A stretch of 64,000 nt of DNA from an uncultured Clostridia bacterium (GCA_904420015.1 CAJFTS010000012.1:30318-94317), one strand, 5' to 3'. Shown: positions 1 through 9,369, counted from the stretch's first letter. A program made the numbers and translations. Notes: generated by a model not told the origin, from the letters alone.

Positions 1-2103
1 ATCATCAATTGGTGCCCCCACTGCCTGACCTCCATCTCCGACGCGGAGGTGGAGTATTCCGAGCACGACGGCAGCTTCTGGCATCTGCGCTACCCGCTCA
101 GCGACGGCTCGGGCTATCTGGAGCTGGCCACCACCCGGCCGGAAACGCTGCTGGGCGATACGGCGGTGGCGGTGCACCCGGAGGACGAGCGGTACCGTCA
201 TCTGATCGGCAAAACGGTGATTTTGCCCCTAGTGGGCCGGGAGATCCCGGTGGTGGGAGACGAATACGTGGAACGGGATTTCGGCACCGGTGTCGTCAAG
301 ATCACCCCCGCCCACGACCCCAACGACTTTGAGGTGGGCCTGCGCCACAATCTGCCGGTCATCAACGTGATGGATGAAACCGCCGTCATCAACGAAAACG
401 GCGGGAAATACCAGGGCCTCGGCCGGTATGAGGCGAGAAAGCGGATCGTCGCCGATTTGGAAGAGGGCGGCTTCTTAGTCAAGGTGGAGCCCATGAAGCA
501 CAACGTGGGCGAATGCTACCGCTGCCACACCATTGTCGAACCGCGTATTTCCCTGCAATGGTTTGTCAAGATGGGCCCGCTGGCCGGGCCGGCCATTGAG
601 GCGGTGCGGGAAGGAAAGACCAGGTTCGTCCCCGAGCGGTTTGAGAAGATTTATTACCACTGGATGGAGAATATCAAGGATTGGTGCATCTCCCGCCAGC
701 TTTGGTGGGGCCACCGGATCCCGGCCTGGTACTGCGCCGACTGCGGCGAGGTGATTGTGGCGAGAGAGGATCCGGACAGCTGCCCGAAATGCGGCTCTAA
801 GCACATCGAGCAGGATCCGGACACTCTGGACACCTGGTTTTCTTCCGCATTGTGGCCCTTCTCCACCATGGGCTGGCCGGAGAAAACGCCGGAGCTTTCC
901 TATTTCTATCCCACCAATACCCTGGTGACCGCCTACGACATCATCTTTTTCTGGGTGGCCCGCATGATCTTCTCCGCCGTGGAGCTGACCGACGAGGCCC
1001 CCTTCGACACCGTCTTTATCCACGGTATTATCCGGGACGCCCAGGGCCGCAAGATGAGCAAAAGCCTTGGCAACGGCATCGACCCGCTGGAGGTCATCGA
1101 GGAGTACGGCGCCGACGCGCTGCGCTTTACCCTGGCCACCGGCAACAGCCCTGGTAACGACATGCGCTATATGAAGGAGAAGGTGGAGGCTTCCCGCAAC
1201 TTTGCCAACAAGCTGTGGAATGCGGCCCGCTTTATCCTGATGAACCTGGAGGGCAAGGAGGCGGCGCCCGGCCTGCCGGAGGAGCTGACGCTGGAGGAAA
1301 AGTGGATCGTCAGCCGGTTTAACGGGCTTGCTAAGGACGTTACCGAGAATTTAGAGAAGTTCGAGCTGGGCATCGCGGTGGGCAAGCTCTACGATTTCAG
1401 CTGGGACGTGTTCTGCGACTGGTATATTGAGCTGGCGAAAATCCGCCTTCAGGCGGACGAGAAGCAGGCGGAGAACGCCCGGCGGGTGCTTGTGTTCCTT
1501 ATGGACGGCATTTTGCGGCTGCTCCACCCCTTTATGCCCTTTATTACCGAGGAAATTTGGCAGTCCCTTCCTCACGAAGGGGAAAGCCTGATGGTGGCCG
1601 AATGGCCCCGGTTTGACGAGGCGCTCCGGTTTACCGCCGAGGAGCGGGAGTTTGAGCGGATCATGACCGCCATCCGGGCTATCCGCAACCGCCGCGCGGA
1701 GATGAACGTGCCGCCGTCGAAGAAAGCGAAGGTGTATGTGGAAACCCCCTTCGGCGAGACCTTTGAGGCTGCCGGCGCCTTCTTTACCCGCTTGGCCTTT
1801 GCCTCCGAGGTGGCGGTTAATACCGGGTTCGGCGGGGAAGGGGCGGTTTCCATCGTCACCTCCGATGCGAAGGTGTTCATCCCCCTGGGCGAGCTGGTGG
1901 ACTTTGCCGCCGAGCGTGCCCGCCTGAATAAGGAGCTGGCCGCCGCCCAGAAGAATTTGAGCGGCGTGGAGGCCAAGCTTGCAAACGAGGCCTTCACCTC
2001 CAAGGCGCCCAAGCATATTGTGGAGAATCAGCGGGAGCTGGCCAAGGAGATCAAGGAGAAAATCGCCATGCTTGTCCAGAGCATCGAAAGGCTGCCCCAG
2101 TAA
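1..2103 (+). CDS. valS: Valine--tRNA ligase (ValRS), 5'-truncated by the window edge
   Basis: Class I aminoacyl-tRNA synthetase that charges tRNA-Val in the cytoplasm. The frame is open from base 1, so the N-terminal Rossmann half with the HIGH motif lies outside the window; 700 residues remain. Seen: part of the CP1 editing region (the TTRPET stretch near the start), cysteine pairs of zinc-ribbon type (CYRC, CADC, CPKC), the class I KMSKS signature at about 1051-1065, a helical anticodon-binding domain, and a charged C-terminal coiled coil (about 1880-2100) typical of the ValRS tRNA-binding arm. The stop codon overlaps the start of the next gene by one base (TAATG), suggesting co-translation. 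Confidence 0.97.
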   Translation: MINWCPHCLTSISDAEVEYSEHDGSFWHLRYPLSDGSGYLELATTRPETLLGDTAVAVHPEDERYRHLIGKTVILPLVGREIPVVGDEYVERDFGTGVVKITPAHDPNDFEVGLRHNLPVINVMDETAVINENGGKYQGLGRYEARKRIVADLEEGGFLVKVEPMKHNVGECYRCHTIVEPRISLQWFVKMGPLAGPAIEAVREGKTRFVPERFEKIYYHWMENIKDWCISRQLWWGHRIPAWYCADCGEVIVAREDPDSCPKCGSKHIEQDPDTLDTWFSSALWPFSTMGWPEKTPELSYFYPTNTLVTAYDIIFFWVARMIFSAVELTDEAPFDTVFIHGIIRDAQGRKMSKSLGNGIDPLEVIEEYGADALRFTLATGNSPGNDMRYMKEKVEASRNFANKLWNAARFILMNLEGKEAAPGLPEELTLEEKWIVSRFNGLAKDVTENLEKFELGIAVGKLYDFSWDVFCDWYIELAKIRLQADEKQAENARRVLVFLMDGILRLLHPFMPFITEEIWQSLPHEGESLMVAEWPRFDEALRFTAEEREFERIMTAIRAIRNRRAEMNVPPSKKAKVYVETPFGETFEAAGAFFTRLAFASEVAVNTGFGGEGAVSIVTSDAKVFIPLGELVDFAAERARLNKELAAAQKNLSGVEAKLANEAFTSKAPKHIVENQRELAKEIKEKIAMLVQSIERLPQ

Positions 2104-2819
2104 TGGGGAACACGGGACAAGGGCGGGGGACGGCCCTCTTGATCCACGGGTTTACCGGCGTACCGGAAAACCTGTATCCGCTGGCCCAGCGCTTACGGCA
2201 GGAAGGCTATGAAGCGGTGGTGCCCCGTCTGGCGGGCCATACCCGAAAAAAGAGGGATATGAAGGGGCACACCCATGAAGAGTGGGTGGGGAGCATCCTT
2301 GACGCCTACGACGGACTGACAAAGGAAGGAAAGCGTCCCATTCTGGTGGGATATTCCATGGGCGCGCTCATCGCCATCCAAGTGGCGCGGCGGCGGGAAG
2401 TGGACGCGGTGGTTCTCGTCTGTCCGCCGGTCTTTGAGCTGAGCTGGCGCAATATCTTCGGCCGCCTGCAAGAGGAGTTCTGGTATGCCCTGAGCGGCTA
2501 TATCATGCTTCCCAGATGCGCCACCCGCGGCAGTATCCGGGAGCTCAAGAAGCTCAGGGAGGAGTGCATCCAAGAGATGGAGGGGCTTACCTGCCGCATC
2601 ACCGTCATTCAGTCGAAGGACGACGATTGCGCCAATCCCAAAAGCGCCCTTTACATCATGGAGCATACGCCGCGGGCGGAAAAGACCCTGCACTGGATTG
2701 AACGGGGGCACCACGAGGTGTTTGAACCGAAAAACGTGGCCTATGAGGAAGCGGTCGCTTTCGTTTCCCAGGCCCTGGCTACCTATTTATCCAAAAGAAT
2801 CGAGGAAACGACCGGATGA
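2103..2819 (+). CDS. Alpha/beta hydrolase (carboxylesterase Est30-like)
   Basis: 238-residue cytosolic serine hydrolase. Seen: oxyanion-hole HGFTG at residues 15-19, the nucleophile elbow GYSMG with Ser at about residue 85, a late Asp in a KDDD segment and a catalytic-type His in RGHHEVF near residue 215. This layout fits the small carboxylesterase/monoacylglycerol lipase family (Geobacillus Est30 type); the physiological substrate is unknown. The start codon shares a base with the valS stop and the end overlaps folC by ATGA, so it sits in a valS-folC transcription unit. No signal peptide is visible. Confidence 0.85.
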   Translation: MGNTGQGRGTALLIHGFTGVPENLYPLAQRLRQEGYEAVVPRLAGHTRKKRDMKGHTHEEWVGSILDAYDGLTKEGKRPILVGYSMGALIAIQVARRREVDAVVLVCPPVFELSWRNIFGRLQEEFWYALSGYIMLPRCATRGSIRELKKLREECIQEMEGLTCRITVIQSKDDDCANPKSALYIMEHTPRAEKTLHWIERGHHEVFEPKNVAYEEAVAFVSQALATYLSKRIEETTG

Positions 2820-4102
2820 CCTATGAGGAAAGTCTGCAATATATCCATTCCCTGCTGCGCTTTGGGATGAAGCCGGGCCTGGAGCGGATCGACGGTCTGC
2901 TCAGACGGATGGGCAGCCCCCACGACAAGCTGCGCTGTATCCACGTGGCGGGAACCAACGGGAAGGGCTCGGTCTGCGCCATGCTTTCCGAGATCCTGCA
3001 ATGCGCGGGATACCGGACGGGGCTGACCATTTCCCCTTATATCACTGATTTTTGCGAACGCATGCAGGTCAATTCCACCCCCATCTCCCACGAGGAACTG
3101 GCGGGGCAGGTGGAGAAGCTCAAGCCCCTTTTGGAAGAAATCTCCCGGGAGGGGGAACCGGTAACAGAGTTTGAGGCGGTTACCGCCTTGGCCTTCCAAT
3201 GGTTTTATGAACAGAAATGCGACGTTGTAGTGCTGGAAACCGGCCTGGGCGGCCGGTTTGACGCCACCAATGTCATTCAAAAGCCGCTGTGCTCGGTCAT
3301 CACTTCCATTGGGATGGATCACACCGATATTTTAGGAGACAGCTATCGGCAGATCGCATTCGAAAAATGCGGGATCATCAAACCGGACGGCATAACGGTA
3401 AGCTACCCTGAGCAGGAGCAGGAGGCCCTGGGTGAAATCATGCGCATCGCCGCCCAGCGGCGCAATACCCTGTGTATGGGCAACGCCGCCGCACTGGAGG
3501 TCAAGCGGATGACGGTGGAGGGAAGCGACGTGGTGTACGGCCGTCTGCCGCTTCACATCCCGTTGGCCGGCGCCCACCAGCATAACAATGCCATTACCGC
3601 GGTGGAAACGGCATGGGCCCTAAACGGCGCAGGGCTTTCCATCCACGATGGGGATATTCAAAAGGGGATCGCGCAGGTTTGCTGGCCGGCGCGGTTTGAG
3701 GTGCTCGCTTCCAAGCCGCTGGTGCTGGTGGACGGGGCCCACAATCCCGACGGTATGCGGGCCCTGGCCGATACGCTGGGACGGACTTTGCCGGGACGGA
3801 AGGTTACGGCGGTGGCCGGAATGCTCCGGGATAAGGAATACCGGGAGTCGGTGGCGGCCCTTGCACCTTTTGTGAAAACGGCTTTCTGCGTGACGCCGGA
3901 CAACCCCAGGGCCCTTTCAGGGGACGCCCTGGCGGAGGAATTTGCCGGTCACGGGGTAGCCGCATGCGCGGCGGGCCTGGAGGAAGGGCTTCGCCTTGCG
4001 AAAGAGGAGGCCGGAGAAGATGGGACGTTGCTGGTCTGCGGATCTCTTTACCTGGCGGGCCCGGCCCGTCAACGGCTTTTGCAGGCGGAAGAGGAAATTT
4101 GA
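2816..4102 (+). CDS. folC: Bifunctional folylpolyglutamate synthase / dihydrofolate synthase
   Basis: 428-residue Mur-ligase-family enzyme that adds glutamate to dihydropteroate and/or extends the polyglutamate tail of folates, using ATP, in the cytosol. Seen: the P-loop GTNGKGS at about residues 46-52, the family motif ETGLGGRFDATN, the HTDILG segment and a C-terminal Mur-ligase domain with DGAHNPDG. Length matches the family. The start overlaps the preceding hydrolase stop (ATGA). It is followed by a strong hairpin that separates it from the sporulation operon. Confidence 0.95.
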   Translation: MTYEESLQYIHSLLRFGMKPGLERIDGLLRRMGSPHDKLRCIHVAGTNGKGSVCAMLSEILQCAGYRTGLTISPYITDFCERMQVNSTPISHEELAGQVEKLKPLLEEISREGEPVTEFEAVTALAFQWFYEQKCDVVVLETGLGGRFDATNVIQKPLCSVITSIGMDHTDILGDSYRQIAFEKCGIIKPDGITVSYPEQEQEALGEIMRIAAQRRNTLCMGNAAALEVKRMTVEGSDVVYGRLPLHIPLAGAHQHNNAITAVETAWALNGAGLSIHDGDIQKGIAQVCWPARFEVLASKPLVLVDGAHNPDGMRALADTLGRTLPGRKVTAVAGMLRDKEYRESVAALAPFVKTAFCVTPDNPRALSGDALAEEFAGHGVAACAAGLEEGLRLAKEEAGEDGTLLVCGSLYLAGPARQRLLQAEEEI

Positions 4103-4145
4103 AAAAAGGCGGGCGGGGCGACAAATTGCGCGCGCTAATTGGAAT

Positions 4146-4180
4146 AAAATCCCTTATCATAGCGATAAGGGATTTTTCTT
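4146..4180 (+). terminator. Intrinsic terminator-like hairpin between folC and spoIIAA
   Basis: Perfect 13-bp stem (4146-4158 with 4164-4176), five-base loop, then a T-rich tail. It ends only about 20 bases before the spoIIAA start, with the GAGGTG ribosome site directly after it. Confidence 0.8.
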
Positions 4181-4200
4181 TTGAATTGAGGTGAAAAAGC

Positions 4201-4521
4201 ATGTCGGTACAGATCGAACACCAAGACAAGGTGATGACGGCATATCTGGACGGGGAAATCGACCATCATTCCGCCCGCCCCATCCGCGAGCAGATCGACG
4301 ACGAGGCCCAGCAGACCAAGCCCGATACTCTGCTTTTGGATTTCGGCCGGGTTTCCTTTATGGACAGCTCCGGCATCGGCCTGGTCATGGGGCGGTTTCG
4401 TCTCATGAGCGAATTGGGCGGGACACTCAAGGTGGTCAATACGCCGCCCCACATTGCCAAGGTAATGCGGCTGGCGGGAATGGAACGACTCAATGTACTG
4501 GAAAAGGAGAACGGAAGATGA
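4201..4521 (+). CDS. spoIIAA: Anti-sigma F factor antagonist SpoIIAA
   Basis: 106-residue STAS-domain protein. When dephosphorylated in the forespore it attacks the SpoIIAB-sigma F complex and frees sigma F. Seen: the conserved phosphoserine region MDSSGIG at residues 54-60, preceded by the LDHH-like GEIDHHS segment. A good ribosome site (GAGGTG) lies 7-8 bases upstream of the ATG. The stop overlaps the spoIIAB start (ATGA), as is usual in this operon. Length is close to that of the Bacillus protein. Confidence 0.96.
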   Translation: MSVQIEHQDKVMTAYLDGEIDHHSARPIREQIDDEAQQTKPDTLLLDFGRVSFMDSSGIGLVMGRFRLMSELGGTLKVVNTPPHIAKVMRLAGMERLNVLEKENGR

Positions 4522-4958
4522 AACCGGTCAATGAAATGAAGCTGGTGATTCCCAGCCGGTCGGCCAACGAAAGCTACGCCCGCGTGGCGGTGGCGGCCTT
4601 TGCAGCGCAGCTTGATCCGACCATCGAGGAGATCAACGACATCAAGACGGCGGTTTCCGAAGCCGTCACCAACTGCATCGTTCATGCCTACCGGGATAAG
4701 ATCGGCACGGTTTTTCTCACCGTCAAGCTCTTTGAGGAAGGGAAGATCGCCATCAAGATCCGGGATACCGGCTGCGGCATCGACGATGTCAAACAAGCGA
4801 TGGAACCCCTCTTTACCACCGCCGGCGAAGAGCGGGCGGGCCTGGGTTTTGCGGTGATGCAGTCCTTCATGGACAAGCTTACCGTCCGCTCCAAGCCGGG
4901 GAAGGGCACCACCGTTTCTATGGAAAAACGCCTCAAGCCGCGTCCTCTCCGGGTTTGA
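4518..4958 (+). CDS. spoIIAB: Anti-sigma F factor / serine kinase SpoIIAB
   Basis: 146-residue GHKL ATPase/kinase that binds and inhibits sigma F and phosphorylates SpoIIAA. Seen: N box EAVTNCIVHAY, G1 box DTGCGIDD and G2 box with GLGFAVM, all in the order of the HATPase_c fold. The start chosen is the ATG overlapping the spoIIAA stop; the coupled ATGA junction supports it. The end abuts the sigF start region. Confidence 0.96.
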   Translation: MKPVNEMKLVIPSRSANESYARVAVAAFAAQLDPTIEEINDIKTAVSEAVTNCIVHAYRDKIGTVFLTVKLFEEGKIAIKIRDTGCGIDDVKQAMEPLFTTAGEERAGLGFAVMQSFMDKLTVRSKPGKGTTVSMEKRLKPRPLRV

Positions 4959-4963
4959 CCGCC

Positions 4964-5629
4964 ATGAGCGGCGAAAAGACCGTCGACGCCCTTGTTCAGG
5001 ATAACCTGGGGCTGGTGCATTCCTGCTCCCATCGCTTCAAGGGCCGCGGCATTGATTATGACGACCTGTTCCAGGCGGGCTGCATGGGGCTTGTAAAAGC
5101 CGCCAAGGCCTTTGAGCCGGAACGGGGCAATTGCTTCTCCACCTATGCGGTGCCGGTGATTTTGGGAGAGATCAAGCGGCTCTTCCGCGACGGTGGAACG
5201 GTCAAGGTGGGACGCACCCTCAAGGAGCTGTCCATCAAGGCGGTGCGCTGCCGCGAGCAGCTTTCCAACCAGCTTGGCCGGGACCCCACCATCGGGGAGC
5301 TGGCCGAGCGGCTGGGCGTTTCCCCCGAAGAGGCGGCTCAGGCCGTCACCGCATCCCTTCCGCCCGTATCCCTGACCGCGGGGGAAGAGGAGGGCGGCGG
5401 CCAGCTGGATATCCCGGTGGAAGCGCCGGAGGAGAGGATTTCCGATATCATCGCCCTCAAGGAGGTAGTTTCCGCCCTTTCGGCCCGGGACCGCAAGCTG
5501 ATCGTCATGCGGTATTTCTCCAGTATGACCCAGTCCCAAACGGCCGAAAAGCTGGGAATGACCCAGGTGCAGGTTTCCCGGCGGGAAAAGGTGATCTTAA
5601 ACGAGCTGCGAAAACAGCTCACAGGCTAG
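4964..5629 (+). CDS. sigF: RNA polymerase sigma factor SigF (forespore-specific)
   Basis: About 221-residue sigma-70-family factor that directs early forespore transcription. Seen: region 2 (DYDDLFQAGCMGLVKAA and the FSTYAVPVILGEIKR block), region 3 (LGRDPTIGELAERLG) and region 4 with the HTH SQTAEKLGMTQVQVSR. The start is ambiguous: a TTG at 4955 overlaps the spoIIAB stop and would add three residues, while the ATG at 4964 is the nearest canonical codon; neither has a strong Shine-Dalgarno site, so translation is probably coupled to spoIIAB. A 13-bp hairpin follows the stop. Confidence 0.95.
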   Translation: MSGEKTVDALVQDNLGLVHSCSHRFKGRGIDYDDLFQAGCMGLVKAAKAFEPERGNCFSTYAVPVILGEIKRLFRDGGTVKVGRTLKELSIKAVRCREQLSNQLGRDPTIGELAERLGVSPEEAAQAVTASLPPVSLTAGEEEGGGQLDIPVEAPEERISDIIALKEVVSALSARDRKLIVMRYFSSMTQSQTAEKLGMTQVQVSRREKVILNELRKQLTG

Positions 5630-5670
5630 GAAGGGCCGGCGGCCGGATAGGCTGCCGGCCCTTCCTAATT
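5628..5670 (+). terminator. Hairpin terminator after sigF
   Basis: Perfect 13-bp GC-rich stem (5628-5640 with 5654-5666) starting inside the sigF stop codon. The tail is only weakly T-rich (CTAATTGG), so termination may be incomplete. Confidence 0.6.
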
Positions 5671-5750
5671 GGTTGGGAAATGCCGGCCTTCTCCTCCCGC
5701 CTGGAAAGAAGGCCATCCCTTCCATCCGGCTTTGGGGCCGGCATTTCCGT

Positions 5751-5791
5751 AAAAAGGAAACCGGACCGCAGCGTTCCCTGCGGCCCGGTTT
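5751..5791 (-). terminator. Intrinsic terminator of the minus-strand lepB unit
   Basis: Inverted repeat 5758-5771 / 5778-5791 with one internal mismatch. Read on the minus strand it is followed by a CCTTTTTA tail. It lies just beyond the lepB stop. Confidence 0.75.
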
Positions 5792-5807
5792 GCACGGCGC
5801 CCGTTTA

Positions 5808-6365
5808 TTATTCCACCCAGCGCAGCCTTGGATAATACTCAAACAGCACCTTTCCCTTAATCTGATCCCGGCGTACGTAAGGATTGCGCCAGAAGCGGGA
5901 ATCCAGCGAGTCGTTGCGGTTGTCCCCCATCATGAAGTAGCAGCCCTCCGGCACCTGATAGGGACCGAATACCCCCTCGGTCGGCTCCTTGACATAGTCC
6001 TCCTCCAGCCGTTTACCATTGATGTATACCCCGCCGTCGTGAATCTCCACCGTATCCCCCGGCAGCCCGATGATCCGTTTGACATACCAGTCCTCTCCGC
6101 CGTCGGGCGGGTCGAAGATAATGACATCCCCCCGGGCGGGGTCCTCAAAGAGATAGGTCAGCCGCAAGGCCATGATCCGGTCCTCCACCTGGATGGTATC
6201 CTCCATCGAACCGGTGGGTACCACGGCGTTCACCACCACGAAATTGCTGATGAGGAAAGCCAGCACCAGGGAAATCAGGATCAGCCGGACCCAGCTTAAC
6301 AGCTCCCGGCGGACATAGGAACCCCCAGCGGCATTTGTATCCGCTTCCCGTCGTTCTTTCTCCAT
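5808..6365 (-). CDS. lepB: Signal peptidase I
   Basis: 185-residue membrane-anchored serine protease that removes signal peptides of secreted proteins. Seen: one N-terminal transmembrane segment (about residues 24-48), the nucleophile Ser53 in PTGSMEDT, the general-base Lys96 in WYVKRIIGLPGD, and the box E motif GDNRNDSLDSRFW. Length is typical for a Gram-positive type I enzyme. A strong AAGGAGGGAG ribosome site supports the ATG. It follows the ABC-F gene on the same strand with a 24-base gap, probably one operon. Confidence 0.96.
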   Translation of the reverse strand: MEKERREADTNAAGGSYVRRELLSWVRLILISLVLAFLISNFVVVNAVVPTGSMEDTIQVEDRIMALRLTYLFEDPARGDVIIFDPPDGGEDWYVKRIIGLPGDTVEIHDGGVYINGKRLEEDYVKEPTEGVFGPYQVPEGCYFMMGDNRNDSLDSRFWRNPYVRRDQIKGKVLFEYYPRLRWVE

Positions 6366-6389
6366 CCGATGCTCCCTCCTTGCGGTCGG

Positions 6390-8309
6390 CTATTCGCCGC
6401 ATTCCTCCAGCTGCCGAAGCTGTTCCTCCAGCGATTCCCATTGCACATACAGCTCATCGAGGCGGCGTTTGGCCTCGTCGAGCTGTCCGGTCAGCTCCAA
6501 GATCTTATTGTAGTCCGTTCCCACCTCCGGGGAGGACAGCGCCGCCTGCAGCTGTTCAATTTGCGCCTCCGTCTCTTCAATGGCGGCCTCCGTGCGGTTT
6601 CGTTGCCCGGCCGTACGGCGCTTTTGGGATTCGAGCTCCTTTCGCCGCTGGTAGTCGTTTTGCTTTTTCGGCGCCGCCCTCTCTACCGGCGCCTGCGCCT
6701 GCCCCCGTTTTTCCGCCCTCGACAGGTAGTCGTCGTAATTGCCGATGCACTCCTCCATGCCGTCCTGATGCATCACCACCACCCGGTTTGCCAGCTTGTT
6801 GATGAAATACCGGTCGTGGGACACCATCAGCAGCGTGCCCTCATAGCCAAGCAGAGCCGCCTCCAGCGCTTCCCTGGAGGCGATATCCAGATGGTTGGTG
6901 GGCTCGTCGAGCAAAAGGAAATTCGCTTTGGAAAGCATCAGCTTGAGCAGGGCCACCCTGGCCCGTTCTCCGCCGCTCAAGGCGTTCATGGGCTTGAACA
7001 CGTCGTCCCCGGTGAATAGGAACACCGCCAGGGCGCAGCGCACCTCGGTCTGGGTCATCTGGGGATAGGCGTCCCAGATTTCGTGGATGACGTCCTTGCT
7101 GTAATCGAGACCCTCCAAATTCTGGTCGTAGTATCCCGTCTTGATTCCCGCTCCCAGCCGGGCGAATCCGCCGTCGGCCGGCAGCCGCCCGGTAAGGATA
7201 CGGAGAAGGGTGGTCTTTCCGCATCCGTTTTCCCCTAAGAGAAAGACCCGCTCGCCGTTTCGGATATGCAGGCCGGCGTTCTCAAAGAGTTTCTTTCCCC
7301 CAAAGCCCTTGGAAAGCCCCTTTGCCAGCAGCACGTCGTTGCCCCCGCCGGGCAGGACTTGGAATGCAAAGCGGATCGAAGAGAGCTCCGCCTCCGGCTT
7401 TACCAGCTGTTCGCGCAGCCGGTCCACCATCTTCTGCTTGCTTTCGGCGGTCTTGATGTTCTTTTCCCGGTTCCACTGGCGCTGCTGGGCAATGATCCCC
7501 TCGATGCGCTTGATTTCCCGCATCTGGCTGTCGTACTGGTGCTGCAGCACCTCCCGGTCCGCCTGCTTGCGGGTGATGTATTCGGAATAGCCGCCCCCGT
7601 ATGCCCGCAGACGCCCATGCTCGAGCTCGAAGGTCTTGCGGGTAACCTGGTCGAGAAAATACCGGTCGTGGGAAATGACCAGATAGGCCCCCTCGTATCC
7701 CTTGAGGAATTCCTCCAGCCACTGTACCGATTGGATGTCCAAATGGTTGGTCGGCTCGTCGAGGAGCAGAAGCTTTGCGTCGCAGGTGAGCAGGCGGGCC
7801 AGGCTTACCTTAGACCGCTGCCCGCCGCTCAGGGTGGAGAGGGGGCGGTCCAGATCCTCCGGCGCAAACCCAAGCCCGATCAGCGCCGCCCGTACCCGGC
7901 TTTGGTAGGTAAGCCCTCCCTCCGCCGCATACCGCTCGGTCAGGAACTGCTGCCGCTCGATGAGGGAGGCGTCTCCTCCCGCCCCTTCCAAGGCGGCGGT
8001 CAGCGTTTGCAGCTCCTCCTCCATCCTTTTGAATTTCAAAAAGCCGGACAGCGCTTCCTCCAATACCGTTCGCCCATCGTCCAGACAGGCATACTGCTCC
8101 ATGTAGCCGATGGCGTCCCGGTTGACGTAGACGCCGCCCTCGTCCGGTTCCATCTCCCCGATAATCATTTTAAACAGGGTGGTTTTGCCTGCGCCGTTGG
8201 CGCCCACCAGCCCGATTTTGTCGTGGTCCTCCACATGAAAGGACAGATTGCTAAACAACGTTTCCTCTCCAAAGAACTTGGAGACGTTTGCCGCGCTCAA
8301 AAGTACCAT
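6390..8309 (-). CDS. ABC-F family ATP-binding protein (Uup/YdiF-like)
   Basis: 639-residue soluble tandem ABC ATPase without membrane domains. Seen: two Walker A motifs (GANGAGKTT near residue 37 and GENGCGKTT in the second half), two signature motifs (LSGGQRSKV and LSGGERARV), two LLLDEPTNHLDI Walker B blocks, a charged interdomain linker, and a C-terminal coiled coil rich in Lys/Glu/Gln. ABC-F proteins act on ribosomes, either as translation factors or as antibiotic-target protectors; sequence alone does not separate these roles. A promoter is visible upstream and lepB lies downstream. Confidence 0.93.
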   Translation of the reverse strand: MVLLSAANVSKFFGEETLFSNLSFHVEDHDKIGLVGANGAGKTTLFKMIIGEMEPDEGGVYVNRDAIGYMEQYACLDDGRTVLEEALSGFLKFKRMEEELQTLTAALEGAGGDASLIERQQFLTERYAAEGGLTYQSRVRAALIGLGFAPEDLDRPLSTLSGGQRSKVSLARLLTCDAKLLLLDEPTNHLDIQSVQWLEEFLKGYEGAYLVISHDRYFLDQVTRKTFELEHGRLRAYGGGYSEYITRKQADREVLQHQYDSQMREIKRIEGIIAQQRQWNREKNIKTAESKQKMVDRLREQLVKPEAELSSIRFAFQVLPGGGNDVLLAKGLSKGFGGKKLFENAGLHIRNGERVFLLGENGCGKTTLLRILTGRLPADGGFARLGAGIKTGYYDQNLEGLDYSKDVIHEIWDAYPQMTQTEVRCALAVFLFTGDDVFKPMNALSGGERARVALLKLMLSKANFLLLDEPTNHLDIASREALEAALLGYEGTLLMVSHDRYFINKLANRVVVMHQDGMEECIGNYDDYLSRAEKRGQAQAPVERAAPKKQNDYQRRKELESQKRRTAGQRNRTEAAIEETEAQIEQLQAALSSPEVGTDYNKILELTGQLDEAKRRLDELYVQWESLEEQLRQLEECGE

Positions 8310-8357
8310 AGATTTGTTTCTCCCGTTTCCTTTACGGATAAATTTGCAGATAAAATC

Positions 8358-8386
8358 AGTTTATCACACTTGCCGCCCCTTGTAAA
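8358..8386 (-). promoter_or_regulatory. Sigma-A-type promoter for the ABC-F/lepB unit
   Basis: On the minus strand TTTACA (8381-8386) and TAAACT (8358-8363) are separated by 17 bases, about 50 bases before the ABC-F start. Confidence 0.6.
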
Positions 8387-8444
8387 CCGCAGACGAATCA
8401 AGGAAAATTAGGACAAAAGTTGCAAAGAAGAGTCGCTGGAGTGG

Positions 8445-8474
8445 TTGCAAAGGGAGGGGGAAATGCGGTATACT
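8445..8474 (+). promoter_or_regulatory. Probable promoter of the araC-family gene
   Basis: TTGCAA (8445-8450) and TATACT (8469-8474) with an 18-base spacer. The -35 is embedded in the second of two GTTGCAAAG direct repeats (8419-8427 and 8444-8452), a plausible site for autoregulation. Confidence 0.5.
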
Positions 8475-8538
8475 TAAAAAACAGAAAGGGAATTCCCTGG
8501 ATTTTCGGAATTCGCGGCAACCGGGGGGAAAGTTAGAC

Positions 8539-9369
8539 ATGAACGATACCTTTAAGCATTCGTATAAGGTGGAGCATTTTGAATACGTCGGCCTTGCGGT
8601 GTATAACTGCGGCCTGCAAAAGTGCGAGGCGGGGCACAGCTGGGGTCCTGCGGTGCGCGACCATTATCTGATCCACTATATCCTGTCCGGAAAGGGGAGC
8701 TATGAAACCGGCGGGCGGCGGTACGAGCTTTCGGCCGGGGACGGGTTTTTGGCGTTTCCTTCTACGGTGATTCATTACCGGGCGGACGGGAACGACCCTT
8801 GGGAATATTCCTGGGTGGGCTTCAACGGCACGGAGGCGGAGCGGCTGGTGAAGCTCGGCGGCCTTTCGCCGGAAAATCCGATCTTTCATTGCCCGCTGGA
8901 AAGCCCGCTTTCGGCCAATCTCGCCGCCATCCTCGACGCCACCGGCTCGCGGGTGTCGGATGAGATCCGTATGCGCGGCAGGCTGATGGAGTTTTTGGCC
9001 ACCCTTGTTGCGTATTGCGGCGCCAATGAGACCCAGCGGGATACCGGTACCGGAAGGCGGTACATCGAAAAGGCGCTGCGCTTTATCCAGTATAACTATT
9101 CGCGCAGCATCAGTGTCGGTGATATTGCCGACAGCGTGGGCATCAGCCGCAGCCATCTCTACCGGCTGTTTATCGAGCATCTGAGTATGTCGCCCAATGA
9201 GTATTTGACCCGTTTCCGTATTGACGAGGCCTGTGTGCTGCTGCGCTCCCAGGGCTTGTCGGTCAGCGAGGCGGCGTTCTCCTCCGGGTTTTCCGATCAG
9301 CTCTACTTTTCACGGGTGTTCAAGCGCTATAAGGGCGTGCCGCCGAGCAAGTATGCGCTGGAAAAATAA
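8539..9369 (+). CDS. AraC family transcriptional regulator
   Basis: 276-residue regulator. The N-terminal half (about residues 20-110) looks like a cupin-type effector domain (HYLIHYILSGKG, then ELSAGDGFLAFP). The C-terminal third carries the paired HTH of the AraC/XylS family, including the SVGDIADSVGISRSHLYRLF helix and the family signature FSDQLYFSRVFKRYKGVPPSKY. Such proteins usually sense a sugar or other small ligand and activate neighbouring genes, but the adjacent gene is a DNA-repair enzyme, so the target is not evident. A GGGGGGAAAG ribosome site precedes the ATG. Confidence 0.93.
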   Translation: MNDTFKHSYKVEHFEYVGLAVYNCGLQKCEAGHSWGPAVRDHYLIHYILSGKGSYETGGRRYELSAGDGFLAFPSTVIHYRADGNDPWEYSWVGFNGTEAERLVKLGGLSPENPIFHCPLESPLSANLAAILDATGSRVSDEIRMRGRLMEFLATLVAYCGANETQRDTGTGRRYIEKALRFIQYNYSRSISVGDIADSVGISRSHLYRLFIEHLSMSPNEYLTRFRIDEACVLLRSQGLSVSEAAFSSGFSDQLYFSRVFKRYKGVPPSKYALEK

